Assembly (NCBI RefSeq): GCF_028464145.1
Contig: NZ_JAQPCG010000005.1
Coordinates: 124,001 to 188,000 of the forward strand
DNA length: 64,000 bases
Source: Maribacter sp. PR1
Lineage (GTDB): Bacteria; Bacteroidota; Bacteroidia; Flavobacteriales; Flavobacteriaceae
Direction: 5' to 3'
The notes under the pieces are model-generated. The model made no database searches and was not told the origin of the DNA. It worked only from the letters and a program-made list of their open reading frames with translations. This document shows positions 1 through 8,100 of the stretch, one piece after another. Both the position numbers and the translations under genes were made by a program. Each line of letters starts with the position of its first letter. The first letter of the stretch is position 1.

Positions 1-192
1 CCATACCTGATTAGCATCCCATAAAGGTCCTATAGCGTTAATGGAGATACGACGACTTAAGTCTTTTCTGAAAAATATATGCCATGCCCCAGCACCATAA
101 TCGAAGCCTTCTAAAATAGCGTAGCCTGAAAATAATAATCCGACCACGAAGTACCAAAGTGTTGGGTAATCTACCCCTAAAAAAGTTTCCAT
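1..192 (-). CDS. cydB: Cytochrome bd ubiquinol oxidase subunit II (partial, N-terminus)
   Basis: The first 64 codons of CydB are present and the rest lies beyond the window edge. The ATG sits 9 nt after the cydA stop, so the two genes form an operon. The visible part begins METFLGVDYPTLWYFVVG, continues with the first hydrophobic helix, then the family-typical GFDYGAG segment, and reaches an LWDANQVW motif. CydB is the second membrane subunit of the bd-type quinol oxidase, a copper-free, high-affinity terminal oxidase of the inner membrane. Co-transcription with cydA from the GTAAC-N4-GTTAC promoter is inferred. Confidence 0.95.
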   Translation of the reverse strand, partial: METFLGVDYPTLWYFVVGLLFSGYAILEGFDYGAGAWHIFFRKDLSRRISINAIGPLWDANQVW

Positions 193-201
193 AATTTGGT
201 T

Positions 202-1557
202 TTAAACGTATTTCAAAAATTCATCCGGATTTTTAGCTTCGTCATATGGACCATGTTTTATCTTTTTGTTTACCGAATAGACAAATAACAGAAAGAGTAC
301 TGCATAGACCACTAAAAACAATATCAGAGAAAATAATATTTGATTGGATGATACCTCTTGCGAAAATCCTTCGTTTGTTCGTAAATGGCCATATACGATC
401 CAAGGTTGTCTACCCATTTCTGCCGCAAACCAACCTACTTGATTGGCTATTTGAGGTAAGAGTACGGAGAATGCAAAAATTCGCAGCAACCATTTTTTAT
501 CGAACAGTTTTCCTTTCCACCATAAATAACTGGCATATAAAGTAAGACCTATCAAAAACATGCCGATTGAGACCATTATATGGTAAAATTGAAATACGGC
601 ATTTACCTGACTTGGCCGATCTTCTTTTGGAAATGCGTTCAAGCCCGTAACTGGCTCTTGAAAGTCTTGATGTACCAAAAAAGATAATCCCCCTGGTACG
701 CCTACTCCCGTTATTTCTTGGTTCTCATTATCCACCCATCCGAAGAGGTACATATTCGCTGGGCTATTTGACTCGTAATGCCCTTCCATAGCGGCCAATT
801 TTGCTGGTTGATTTTCGGCAACACCGTCTGCCGAGCTATGCCCTGATATCAATTGCGTTAAAGCGATGACGGTTGCCACCCCTAAGGCTATTTTAAATGC
901 CTTTTTCGAGATTTCCACATATCTCCCTTTCAGAAGGTAATAGGCATGTACACTTAATACTAAAAAGGCGCCCGATAGGAAAGCCCCTTGCCAAACATGT
1001 ATAATTCTATCGACACTTGACGGGTTAAATACCATTGCCCAAAAATCCGTGACCTCTGCTCTTGCGTTAAACCCTTCGCCAACGATATGATAACCAGCTG
1101 GCGTTTGTTGCCAACTATTGGCGACCACGATCCAAACGGCGGAAAACATGGAACCCAAAAACACCCCTATTGCCGAAATAAAATGCACCTTGGGCGATAC
1201 ACGGTTCCAACCAAATATTAATACCCCTAAAAAAGCACTTTCCAATCCAAATGCAAATAGGCCTTCAGCAGCTAAAGCGCTGCCGAAAATATCACCGACA
1301 TACCTTGAGTATACAGCCCAGTTGGTTCCAAACTCGAATTCCATTATAATCCCGGTGGCAACACCAATACCAAAGGTTATCGCAAAGATCTTTAACCAAA
1401 AACGCGTTAAAACCTCATAATGTTTATTTCCCGTTTTCAGGTACAACCCTTCCATGATGACCATGATTAGCCCAATTCCAATACTTAAGGGCGGATAGAT
1501 GTAATGAAAGGCTATTGTGAAGGCAAATTGTATTCGAGCGAGAATTTCTGTATCCAT
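202..1557 (-). CDS. cydA: Cytochrome bd ubiquinol oxidase subunit I
   Basis: This 451-residue membrane protein is the haem-bearing subunit of cytochrome bd, which oxidises quinol and reduces O2 to water without pumping protons. Visible family residues are H18 (high-spin haem ligand), E98 and E106 (proton/haem region), and H187 and M381 (haem b558 ligands, the latter before GRQPW). K253 and E258 lie in a short Q-loop and correspond to the quinol-oxidation residues of E. coli CydA. The ATG lies about 16 nt after the predicted transcription start of a Crp/Fnr-type promoter. bd oxidases tolerate sulfide, unlike haem-copper oxidases (established knowledge), which fits the surrounding sulfide-oxidation genes. 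cydB follows in the same operon. Confidence 0.97.
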   Translation of the reverse strand: MDTEILARIQFAFTIAFHYIYPPLSIGIGLIMVIMEGLYLKTGNKHYEVLTRFWLKIFAITFGIGVATGIIMEFEFGTNWAVYSRYVGDIFGSALAAEGLFAFGLESAFLGVLIFGWNRVSPKVHFISAIGVFLGSMFSAVWIVVANSWQQTPAGYHIVGEGFNARAEVTDFWAMVFNPSSVDRIIHVWQGAFLSGAFLVLSVHAYYLLKGRYVEISKKAFKIALGVATVIALTQLISGHSSADGVAENQPAKLAAMEGHYESNSPANMYLFGWVDNENQEITGVGVPGGLSFLVHQDFQEPVTGLNAFPKEDRPSQVNAVFQFYHIMVSIGMFLIGLTLYASYLWWKGKLFDKKWLLRIFAFSVLLPQIANQVGWFAAEMGRQPWIVYGHLRTNEGFSQEVSSNQILFSLILFLVVYAVLFLLFVYSVNKKIKHGPYDEAKNPDEFLKYV

Positions 1558-1576
1558 AGCGTAAAAAAATTATATT

Positions 1577-1620
1577 CGAAGGTATTCCGTAAGGTATTAA
1601 AGCCAAGTAACCCCTGTTAC
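1577..1620 (-). promoter_or_regulatory. Crp/Fnr-type operator and -7 box of cydAB
   Basis: A perfect inverted repeat GTAAC-CCCT-GTTAC lies at 1607-1620. After 22 nt comes a -7 box TACCTTCG (1577-1584, minus strand), putting the start about 16 nt before the cydA ATG. The spacing is identical to that of the other operators in this region. Confidence 0.85.
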
Positions 1621-1642
1621 ACAAAATTGAAAAAATGAATTT

Positions 1643-2971
1643 TTAAGTGAATTTTTTGACATCTTCACTTAGGTCAAAAATGATTGTATTGTTAAGTCCA
1701 CTTTCTAGAATACTACTTCCTGCCGCACTCCTGTAGCCACCTGCGCAATGCACTACAATAGGCTTTCCTGTAGGTATTTCATGCATGGTATTCCTTAATT
1801 CATTAAGAGGGTGTGTTATAGCTTGCTCAAAGAACTTTCCATCATTTATCTCACTTTGATTTCTAATATCAACAATGGTGTAATTTGATGGGTTATTCTT
1901 AAAATCACCTAGATTCAAATTGGCACTTTTAATTAAGCGTTCCTTACTCAAGGTAATAATGGATATTAATTGTGTTTCGTAACCAATCTTTGACACTCTT
2001 TCTAATAAATTATTCAAGTCATTTGGTTTATCAATAACCAAATGAAACCGCTCATTAGGTTCTACAATTGAGCCTAGCCAGGTTTCGAATTTATCGTTTT
2101 TGGAAGTTGCCTGGATATTGATACTTCCCGGCAGGTGGCCGTTTTTAAAATCGCCCTCATTTCTTGTATCAATAATTAAACCTTCAACGGTAGTATTCAA
2201 CTTAAACACAATATTTGACGTAGCCTTTCTTACATTTTCGGCACCTGATTTATTGATATCCACATTGTAACCAAAATAGGAAGGAATGAAGGGTTGACTG
2301 TCCAATAAAGTATTTACGAATTCTTCTTTTGTTTGATTTTTAAAGGCCCAGTTTCCTATTCTTTCGTTGCCAAGAGTACTACTTTTGTCAGAACTCATGT
2401 TTTTTCCGCACAAAGAACCAGCGCCATGTGCTGGGTAAACTAAGGCATCATCTGGTAAATGATTAAATTTATGCAGAATCGTATTGTACATCATTTCGGC
2501 AAGTTCCTGACGTTTTGCGGTCATTTTGCCAGCCTTTTCCCTAAGGTCCGGTCTACCAACATCACCTATGAATAAAGTGTCTCCTGTAAAAAGTACGGTC
2601 TGCTCATCTTCCTTGGCGACCACCGTAATGCTATCAGGTGAATGTCCAGGTGTATTTATTGCTGATACATCTATATTGCCTATAGAAAAACTATCACCCT
2701 CATCAAAAGTTTTATGTGGGTAGTCGGCACCAAGATTTTCACTGTTATAAATAGCGGCACCTGTTTCTTCGTGAATTTGGAGATGTGAACTAACAAAATC
2801 AGCATGTGGATGTGTTTCTATAACCGCAATTATTTTTGCGTTGTTTTCTATGGCAAACTCATAATATTCCAAAGGGCTACGTTCTGGGTCAATGATGGCC
2901 ATTTCTCCATCGCTTACTATAGCATATGAATAATGTGCTAAAGGTTTATATTCAAATTGTTTTATAATCAT
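1643..2971 (-). CDS. CstB-like persulfide dioxygenase-rhodanese fusion, paralogue 1
   Basis: The 442-residue protein has three parts. An N-terminal metallo-beta-lactamase domain (about 1-210) has a metal site H54-x-H56-x-D58, H110, D131 and H182. A central rhodanese-like domain (about 250-345) has no active-site cysteine, and a C-terminal rhodanese (about 355-440) has catalytic C409 in CAGGYRS. This order, plus C188 in a CGKNM motif beside the metal site, matches CstB, a non-haem iron enzyme that oxidises persulfides and makes thiosulfate. Unlike its two paralogues here it lacks an N-terminal Cys at position 10 and the C-terminal YVCPS segment. It lies downstream of the peroxiredoxin gene and has no promoter of its own that I can see. 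Substrate specificity is inferred from family membership. Confidence 0.85.
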   Translation of the reverse strand: MIIKQFEYKPLAHYSYAIVSDGEMAIIDPERSPLEYYEFAIENNAKIIAVIETHPHADFVSSHLQIHEETGAAIYNSENLGADYPHKTFDEGDSFSIGNIDVSAINTPGHSPDSITVVAKEDEQTVLFTGDTLFIGDVGRPDLREKAGKMTAKRQELAEMMYNTILHKFNHLPDDALVYPAHGAGSLCGKNMSSDKSSTLGNERIGNWAFKNQTKEEFVNTLLDSQPFIPSYFGYNVDINKSGAENVRKATSNIVFKLNTTVEGLIIDTRNEGDFKNGHLPGSINIQATSKNDKFETWLGSIVEPNERFHLVIDKPNDLNNLLERVSKIGYETQLISIITLSKERLIKSANLNLGDFKNNPSNYTIVDIRNQSEINDGKFFEQAITHPLNELRNTMHEIPTGKPIVVHCAGGYRSAAGSSILESGLNNTIIFDLSEDVKKFT

Positions 2972-2990
2972 AAAAGAATCGTTTTAAATG

Positions 2991-3018
2991 AATGGCATCT
3001 TTTTGTGAAGATGCCATT
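2991..3018 (-). terminator. Intercistronic stem-loop between prx and cstB-like 1
   Basis: A perfect 11-bp stem (2991-3001 paired with 3008-3018) with a 6-nt loop lies between the two genes. On the minus strand it is followed by CATTTAAAACG rather than a U-run. It may therefore be an mRNA-processing or stability hairpin, or a leaky terminator that sets the ratio of the two products. Confidence 0.55.
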
Positions 3019-3037
3019 CTTATTTCTAATTGTTAAT

Positions 3038-3703
3038 TTAAATATTCTTTTTGGCCAGATACCAAGTAATTTTTTCAATAGAATCGTCTTCCAACCTTTG
3101 GTTCAATTCATCCAAGGTTTTTGGCGGTGGCACTATAGCTTTATCCCCTTTTTTCCAATCCAAGGGCATAGCCACTTTGAATTTATCTGAAGTTTGTAAA
3201 GCTTCCAATGCCCTGAGAATTTCGTTCAAATTACGTCCTACGTTTAAAGGGTAGTACATGATTAGGCGAATCTTCTTTTCTGGGTCGATAAAGAATACGG
3301 CACGTACTGCTGCTGTCTCACTTTCATTAGGTTGAAGCATGCCATAAAGTTTGGATACTTTCATGTCCAAGTCCGCAATGATTGGGAAATCGAAGTATAC
3401 TCCAGTGTTCTCACGTACGTTTTGTACCCAACCTAAATGTGCATGTATACTATCAATACTAAGTCCCAACAATTCTGTATTCAAGGCATCAAACTCTTTT
3501 TTCCTTGTGGCGAACCCACTCATTTCAGTGGTACAAACCGGTGTAAAATCTGCCGGGTGCGAAAACATGACAATCCATTTGTCTTTTGCGAAATTAGAAA
3601 GTTTAATTTTACCTTTTGTAGTTACTGCTTCAAAATCTGGAGCATTATCGCCAATTCTTGGCATTGTAATCAATTTTTCAGATATGATATTTTCATGATT
3701 CAT
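3038..3703 (-). CDS. 1-Cys peroxiredoxin (Prx6/AhpE-like)
   Basis: This 221-residue thiol peroxidase reduces H2O2, organic peroxides and possibly persulfides. The peroxidatic Cys is C57 in the active-site motif ADFTPVCTTE, with T54 upstream. It is the only cysteine in the protein, and the long C-terminal half of Prx6-type enzymes is present (RAVFFIDPEKKIR, then a dimerisation region). The chosen ATG is about 31 nt downstream of a Crp/Fnr-type promoter, and a second possible start (MPRIG, residue 14) fits the core domain equally well. It heads a likely two-gene operon with a CstB-like persulfide dioxygenase, suggesting a role in thiol or persulfide homeostasis during sulfide oxidation (inference). 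Confidence 0.92.
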   Translation of the reverse strand: MNHENIISEKLITMPRIGDNAPDFEAVTTKGKIKLSNFAKDKWIVMFSHPADFTPVCTTEMSGFATRKKEFDALNTELLGLSIDSIHAHLGWVQNVRENTGVYFDFPIIADLDMKVSKLYGMLQPNESETAAVRAVFFIDPEKKIRLIMYYPLNVGRNLNEILRALEALQTSDKFKVAMPLDWKKGDKAIVPPPKTLDELNQRLEDDSIEKITWYLAKKNI

Positions 3704-3737
3704 AATAGATATTATTTATTTATTTATTAATATTTAA

Positions 3738-3781
3738 TAAAATTAATCTATCTAATATCTGGAAAATGTAACTTGGGTTAC
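3738..3781 (-). promoter_or_regulatory. Crp/Fnr-type operator and -7 box of prx-cstB1
   Basis: The operator GTAAC-TTGG-GTTAC (3768-3781) is followed after 22 nt on the minus strand by the -7 box TAATTTTA (3738-3745). The predicted start lies about 31 nt upstream of the peroxiredoxin ATG. Confidence 0.8.
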
Positions 3782-3906
3782 ACTGATATCATTTTTAACA
3801 GTTGTTAACAAGGACTATGGTTGTTTGCTATTGGGTAAGCTATAAAAACTCTCTTTAAAATAATGGACTGGTATTGTAATAGAAAGTAGTCTATTTATTT
3901 CATTAT

Positions 3907-3950
3907 GTGACCAAAGTCACAATTTTCGTCATTTATTGGATTTATTTTTG
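3907..3950 (+). promoter_or_regulatory. Crp/Fnr-type operator and -7 box of the copper-receptor operon
   Basis: The operator variant GTGAC-CAAA-GTCAC (3907-3920, perfect dyad) is followed after 22 nt by a perfect Bacteroidota -7 box TATTTTTG (3943-3950). The predicted transcription start falls on or next to the ATG at 3955, implying a leaderless mRNA. Confidence 0.82.
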
Positions 3951-3954
3951 CAAA

Positions 3955-4332
3955 ATGAAGTCGTTTAACGCTATCATATCCATACTATACATAACCATTA
4001 CCTTAGCCAGTAGTTTAAAAATTGCCGGCACAATGGGTTATTATGCCTTGTTTACGGAAGATTTTGTAGAACGATTTTGTGAGAATAAAACGAGACCGGA
4101 GTTGCAATGTAACGGTAAGTGTGTACTGTCCAAAATGTTGGCAAAAAAGGAACAGGAAGAACGTAAGCCTTTAAATTTGGATTGGCTAAGGACGGAGACC
4201 ATTCTTTTTTTGGATACCATGGATTCCGTAAGTTTTGAAACATTCCCCATTTATAAAATAAAACGTTTTCTTCATTCAGATTTTTACAGATTCCACTTAA
4301 TCAAAAAAATAATTATACCGCCTAAGCATTAG
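3955..4332 (+). CDS. Small membrane-anchored protein with CNGKC motif, upstream of copper receptor
   Basis: The 125-residue protein begins with one hydrophobic N-terminal segment (residues 1-28), an anchor or signal. It continues with a short extracytoplasmic part carrying FCEN and then CNGKC, three closely spaced cysteines that could bind metal or form a disulfide. A basic C-terminal tail follows. I do not recognise a named family. Similar small proteins occur next to TonB receptors in flavobacteria (recollection, not checked). The in-frame GTG further upstream is part of the operator and cannot be the start, so the ATG is used; it coincides with the predicted transcription start. An accessory role for the copper receptor 80 nt downstream is inferred. 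Confidence 0.7.
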   Translation: MKSFNAIISILYITITLASSLKIAGTMGYYALFTEDFVERFCENKTRPELQCNGKCVLSKMLAKKEQEERKPLNLDWLRTETILFLDTMDSVSFETFPIYKIKRFLHSDFYRFHLIKKIIIPPKH

Positions 4333-4412
4333 GATTTTTACTCCATCTCAACTTACTGGGGTGCTTCTAGTACCTACAGTAATCATTCTATGTATAATTA
4401 TAAAGATTAAAA

Positions 4413-6710
4413 ATGAATCTAAAGTATTTTGGGTTACTAGGGGCGTTGCTTCTGGTCAACCTTGCTTATGCACAAAATTTTAAAGGAAAAATAGTATCCG
4501 AAATAAAGAACGAAGGCTTGTCCGGTGCCCATATTCAGGTTAAGGGTGGTTCACCTACCTACACGGATTCTCAAGGCAACTTTGAACTTCAAATCAATGA
4601 AAGCGGGCAGTTGTTGAAGGTATCCTTCATGGGGTTCGAGACCAAGGAACTGCTGGTATATCCTTCCTCGGAAACTACGATTATCTCCTTGAAGGAGTCA
4701 CCTATTCCTATTCAGGGAGTTCTAGTTACGGGTCAGTTCAAGGACGATCCTGTTCTTACTATGGAAACCTATGATTATGTGAAGAAAATCGTTCAACCTA
4801 GGAATGTGGCCGATCTATTTCAAGATATCAATGGATTTTCATTAATAAAAAGAGGCAACTATGCCATTGACCCTAGTTTTAGGGCTTCGCAGTACGAGCA
4901 ATTAAATGTTCAGTTTGATGGCGGCACCAAGGTAATGCATGCCTGTCCCAATAGAATGGACCCTATTACCACGCACGTCAATCCGGAAGAGATAGAAAAG
5001 ATTGAAATTATTAAAGGTCCATATACGGTGCGATATGGGGCTACTTTTGGAGGCATTGTGAATATGGTGACCCAAAAACCTTTGGACGGCGAATATGGCC
5101 TTAGCGGGCATGTAAATGCAGGGTATGAAAGTAATGGCAACTCAATGGTCTCCTCTGCCCAAGTCCAACAGGCTAATTCCAAATATGATATCAGGGGAAC
5201 TTTCGGGTTTAGGGATTTTGGGAATTATAAAGATGGTGACGGAACGGAAATACCCTCCTCTTTTAGAAGTCTGGAATACGGTGCAAGAGCTGGTTATAAT
5301 TTTAGTGGGAACCAAAGGTTACAGGCCAATTGGCGGCAATCCTATGGAAGGGATGTTTTGCATGCCGGTCTTCCCATGGATACCGATGAGGATAATAGCA
5401 GTATGTTGTCCCTGGATTATAGGTTGGCAGGACTTCAAGGTCTGGTAAAAAATATCACGGCCAAGGCGTATTATAGCTACGTGGACCATGTGATGTCCAA
5501 TACCAAAAGACCTACATTTATGATGACGGAAGCCATTTCTGAAATTGATGCAACCACTGCAGGAGGAAAGCTGGAGCTCAAGTTAGCGCCAAATGATAAA
5601 CTTTCTATTTATTCAGGGTTGGACTTTTTGAACATTGCTAGGGACGGGTTCCGTACACGATTGGTAAAAAGAAATATGATGGGACCTTTACCTAGTCCAA
5701 TGGAATTCGTGGATAAAGTATGGCAAGACTCCTATATCAACGACCTCGGTATTTTTGTAGAAACAAAATATCCCTTAAGCCCAAAGACGCTTTGGACATC
5801 TGGTATACGTTTCGATAATGTGACTTCGGAAATTAAAGATCCGGCGGATGATTTTCTGGCCTTATATCCAGATCTGGAAAAGCGAACCGAGCATAATATC
5901 AGTGCAACAACTTCCATAAAATATGCAACTTCAACAGAATTTATAATGGAAGTGGCCTATGGTAGGGGAGTTAGGTCCGCAAATATGATAGAACGGGTAA
6001 TCAATCATTTTACAGTAGGGCAGGATCCTTATGAATATATAGGAAACCCTAATTTAAAGGCAGAGGTTAACAATCAGTTTGAAATTGGGTTTAAGGGAAG
6101 AATAGCTTTATCGGATGTCAATAGCACCCGTTTCAACTATAGCACTTCATTCTATTACTCTTTATATGAGAACTATATCGTTCCGGTCATTGATAAATCC
6201 TTGACCCGAAAGTACATGCCAGCGAATGAACCGGTAAACCCCAAGGTCTTCCAAAATTTGGATGAATCCTATAAAACCGGGTTTGAAGTGATGGCGGGAT
6301 TTGATTTTTGGAATGGTTTCACTTTTAATACGGAAATGGCCTATGTGTATGCCAAGAACAAGGACTTGAACGAATCCTTGCCTTTGGTACCCCCATTGAT
6401 GAGCAGGTTTAAACTGGGTTACGAAGCGGAGAAATTTTGGGCAAATGCCAATTATACCATTACCTCCAGGCAAGAAAATATTGCACCCTCCTTTGGAGAG
6501 CAAGTAACGCCGGGTTATGAAGTAATGGATGTTCGTCTAGGCGTAAACCTGATCAAAAATGTCTCATTAGGAGTGGCAGTTTTGAATTTGTTTGATGTTA
6601 CCTATAACAATCACTTAAACTTTGCTTTTAACAATCAGGCTAATTTTAGTAGAACCCCTATTAACGACCCGGGAAGAAATTTTTCCGCTTTTATGCAGTA
6701 TAAATTTTAG
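4413..6710 (+). CDS. TonB-dependent copper receptor, OprC/NosA-like
   Basis: The 765-residue outer-membrane receptor has a signal peptide (1-20), a carboxypeptidase-regulatory-like domain (about 24-95), a plug (about 100-225) and a 22-strand-type barrel ending in a C-terminal Phe. The plug carries HACPNRMDP, that is C178-xxx-M182, and the barrel carries H359-x-M361. Together these reproduce the CxxxM plus HxM copper-binding site described for Pseudomonas OprC, so copper is the likely substrate. It is co-oriented with the CNGKC protein and probably transcribed from the same Crp/Fnr-type promoter. Placement in a sulfide regulon makes sense if copper is precipitated as sulfide and must be scavenged (inference). 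Confidence 0.88.
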   Translation: MNLKYFGLLGALLLVNLAYAQNFKGKIVSEIKNEGLSGAHIQVKGGSPTYTDSQGNFELQINESGQLLKVSFMGFETKELLVYPSSETTIISLKESPIPIQGVLVTGQFKDDPVLTMETYDYVKKIVQPRNVADLFQDINGFSLIKRGNYAIDPSFRASQYEQLNVQFDGGTKVMHACPNRMDPITTHVNPEEIEKIEIIKGPYTVRYGATFGGIVNMVTQKPLDGEYGLSGHVNAGYESNGNSMVSSAQVQQANSKYDIRGTFGFRDFGNYKDGDGTEIPSSFRSLEYGARAGYNFSGNQRLQANWRQSYGRDVLHAGLPMDTDEDNSSMLSLDYRLAGLQGLVKNITAKAYYSYVDHVMSNTKRPTFMMTEAISEIDATTAGGKLELKLAPNDKLSIYSGLDFLNIARDGFRTRLVKRNMMGPLPSPMEFVDKVWQDSYINDLGIFVETKYPLSPKTLWTSGIRFDNVTSEIKDPADDFLALYPDLEKRTEHNISATTSIKYATSTEFIMEVAYGRGVRSANMIERVINHFTVGQDPYEYIGNPNLKAEVNNQFEIGFKGRIALSDVNSTRFNYSTSFYYSLYENYIVPVIDKSLTRKYMPANEPVNPKVFQNLDESYKTGFEVMAGFDFWNGFTFNTEMAYVYAKNKDLNESLPLVPPLMSRFKLGYEAEKFWANANYTITSRQENIAPSFGEQVTPGYEVMDVRLGVNLIKNVSLGVAVLNLFDVTYNNHLNFAFNNQANFSRTPINDPGRNFSAFMQYKF

Positions 6711-6750
6711 GTATTAACTTTTGTGTGGCCTTTTATTGAAAGCTATTGTA

Positions 6751-6782
6751 AAAAGGGGACGATTTGATCAGTCCCCTTTTTT
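6751..6782. terminator. Bidirectional intrinsic terminator
   Basis: An A-rich GGGGAC/GTCCCC hairpin with flanking A- and T-runs lies between the convergent receptor and methyltransferase genes. It overlaps the 3' end of the methyltransferase gene and can serve both strands. Confidence 0.8.
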
Positions 6783-7364
6783 ACCTATAAACCGGATTAC
6801 TGAAGCTTCACCTACATGGTAGTGTCCTTCTGTCAATACGATATTTAACTCTTCTAAATAGGTAAATTGAATGCCTTTAAATTCCGTTTTGATTTCCTCT
6901 ATGGAAAAAAGCATATCCGTGTTTTTAGGTCCCCCCGAGGGTTTACCCATTTGTGATTTGGAAAAGGCCTCAAAAATGATGGTTCCCCCTGGCTTTAGAA
7001 ATGAAATAAGATGCTTATGTGCCCTTGCCCTAATTTCCTTGGGAAAGTGGACGTAGCTAAACCCTAGAACATCAAAACATGTTTCCGTGGTATATTCCAA
7101 AACGTCGGTTACCTGATAGTCAAGATTAAAACCATAGGGTTTAATAAGCAACTCCGCTTTCTTTTGAGCAGATGCACTATAATCGAAACAACTTACTTCC
7201 CAACCTTTTTGTAATGCGTAAAGCGCATTTCTACCTTCACCTTCTGCAGGCAGTAAAAGGGTACCTGGTTCCAAAAGGTCCAATTGCTTCTTAAGGAATT
7301 CGTTCGGTTGTTTTCCATAAGCGAATTCTTCTTCGGCATATCTTTGGTTCCAAAAATCCTTCAT
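6768..7364 (-). CDS. Class I SAM-dependent methyltransferase (TehB/thiopurine-like)
   Basis: The 198-residue Rossmann methyltransferase begins with FWNQRYAEEEFAYGKQPN, typical of the TehB/thiopurine S-methyltransferase-like group. Motif I is LLLPAEGEGRN (residues 37-47), and a second acidic residue lies in CFDYSASA. The acceptor is unknown; related enzymes methylate thiols, selenium or tellurium compounds. It starts 10 nt after the DsrE-like gene and is probably its operon partner, so thiol methylation under sulfide stress is a reasonable guess (inference). Confidence 0.82.
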   Translation of the reverse strand: MKDFWNQRYAEEEFAYGKQPNEFLKKQLDLLEPGTLLLPAEGEGRNALYALQKGWEVSCFDYSASAQKKAELLIKPYGFNLDYQVTDVLEYTTETCFDVLGFSYVHFPKEIRARAHKHLISFLKPGGTIIFEAFSKSQMGKPSGGPKNTDMLFSIEEIKTEFKGIQFTYLEELNIVLTEGHYHVGEASVIRFIGKKGD

Positions 7365-7374
7365 TAAGAAAAAC

Positions 7375-7902
7375 CTATGGCATCAAGGCATACCCTTTCA
7401 ACTGATAGTTGGATAAGACGGTCATGGCAGACAACGCTAATTCCGTATTGGGATTTAGGTCCTCAGCAGTAATATTTCGGGCAGCTGTGGCCTGGGAGCA
7501 GACATAGAGCTCCACACCATAGTCTTTTAAGAGACCCAACAACTCCGTATTGGGATTGGCCTTATCGTACTTTTTTTTATGTTTGGTGTCGTTCAATGTG
7601 GCAAAGGTAGCACCGCCATGAATGGCGGCTACAATATGTACGTTATCAGAAGGAATACCGGATGAGCCTAGCATATTTATAAGTCGGGCAATTTTCCACA
7701 AACCTTTGTTTACTCCGTCCATTTCTGACTCGCTGGTGATATCAAAAACCAATTTGTACTCCAAGGAAGCGTCGGGTTGAACCGCTACATCCTTAAAACT
7801 TTTAATTTTACCATACCCTTCTATAACCGGTGTTGTCCATTTTTGTGCCATGGAAAAACCCATACATAATAAAGATACTAATACGCTGATTCCAAATTTC
7901 AT
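7375..7902 (-). CDS. Exported DsrE/DsrF-family protein
   Basis: The 175-residue protein has a signal peptide (about 1-19, ending MAQ) followed by a DsrE-like alpha/beta domain. That domain carries the family motif HGGATFATL and a conserved Cys in ELYVCSQA. DsrE-type proteins carry or sense sulfane sulfur on this cysteine. I chose the ATG that yields a signal peptide; an upstream TTG gives a 10-residue extension but no better signal. The mRNA would have a leader of about 92 nt containing a 7-bp stem-loop (7946-7952 with 7972-7978). It is transcribed divergently from the TsdA-like gene from a shared operator. Confidence 0.85.
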   Translation of the reverse strand: MKFGISVLVSLLCMGFSMAQKWTTPVIEGYGKIKSFKDVAVQPDASLEYKLVFDITSESEMDGVNKGLWKIARLINMLGSSGIPSDNVHIVAAIHGGATFATLNDTKHKKKYDKANPNTELLGLLKDYGVELYVCSQATAARNITAEDLNPNTELALSAMTVLSNYQLKGYALMP

Positions 7903-7997
7903 GTGTCTTAAAACTTTTAAAGAATTTATCAATTAATCCAATCTGATTGGGAAAGTATCTATGATCTTCCGTCCCAATAATTTTTCAAGTAAGTTTA

Positions 7998-8071
7998 CGA
8001 AAATATACTTTCATTTTAGGTTTATTTGTAACAATTGTTACTGTATGGCATAGGCCCGAATATTATTTTCG
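7998..8071. promoter_or_regulatory. Symmetric bidirectional Crp/Fnr-type promoter, dsrE-like / tsdA-like
   Basis: One operator GTAAC-AATT-GTTAC (8028-8041, fully palindromic including the spacer) is flanked on both sides, after exactly 22 nt, by the same -7 box TATTTTCG. The boxes lie at 7998-8005 on minus and 8064-8071 on plus. A single bound dimer could activate both directions. Confidence 0.88.
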
Positions 8072-8100
8072 TTGGTCTTTTAAGTTTTGGGAACTGGGTT

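Noticed and set aside
1424..1624. Alternative minus-strand frame overlapping the cydA start
   Set aside because: It covers the cydA operator and first codons in another frame, and its translation looks random compared with the clear CydA protein.
3797..3811. TTAACAGTTGTTAAC-like repeat beyond the peroxiredoxin operator
   Set aside because: Imperfect dyad with no -7 box at a consistent spacing; likely AT-rich chance symmetry.
3907..3954. Upstream GTG start for the CNGKC protein
   Set aside because: The GTG is the first three bases of the operator dyad and lies upstream of the -7 box.
8035..8100. Upstream extension of the TsdA-like protein from a TTG
   Set aside because: It overlaps the operator and -7 box and precedes the predicted transcription start; the ATG at 8101 starts a proper membrane anchor.
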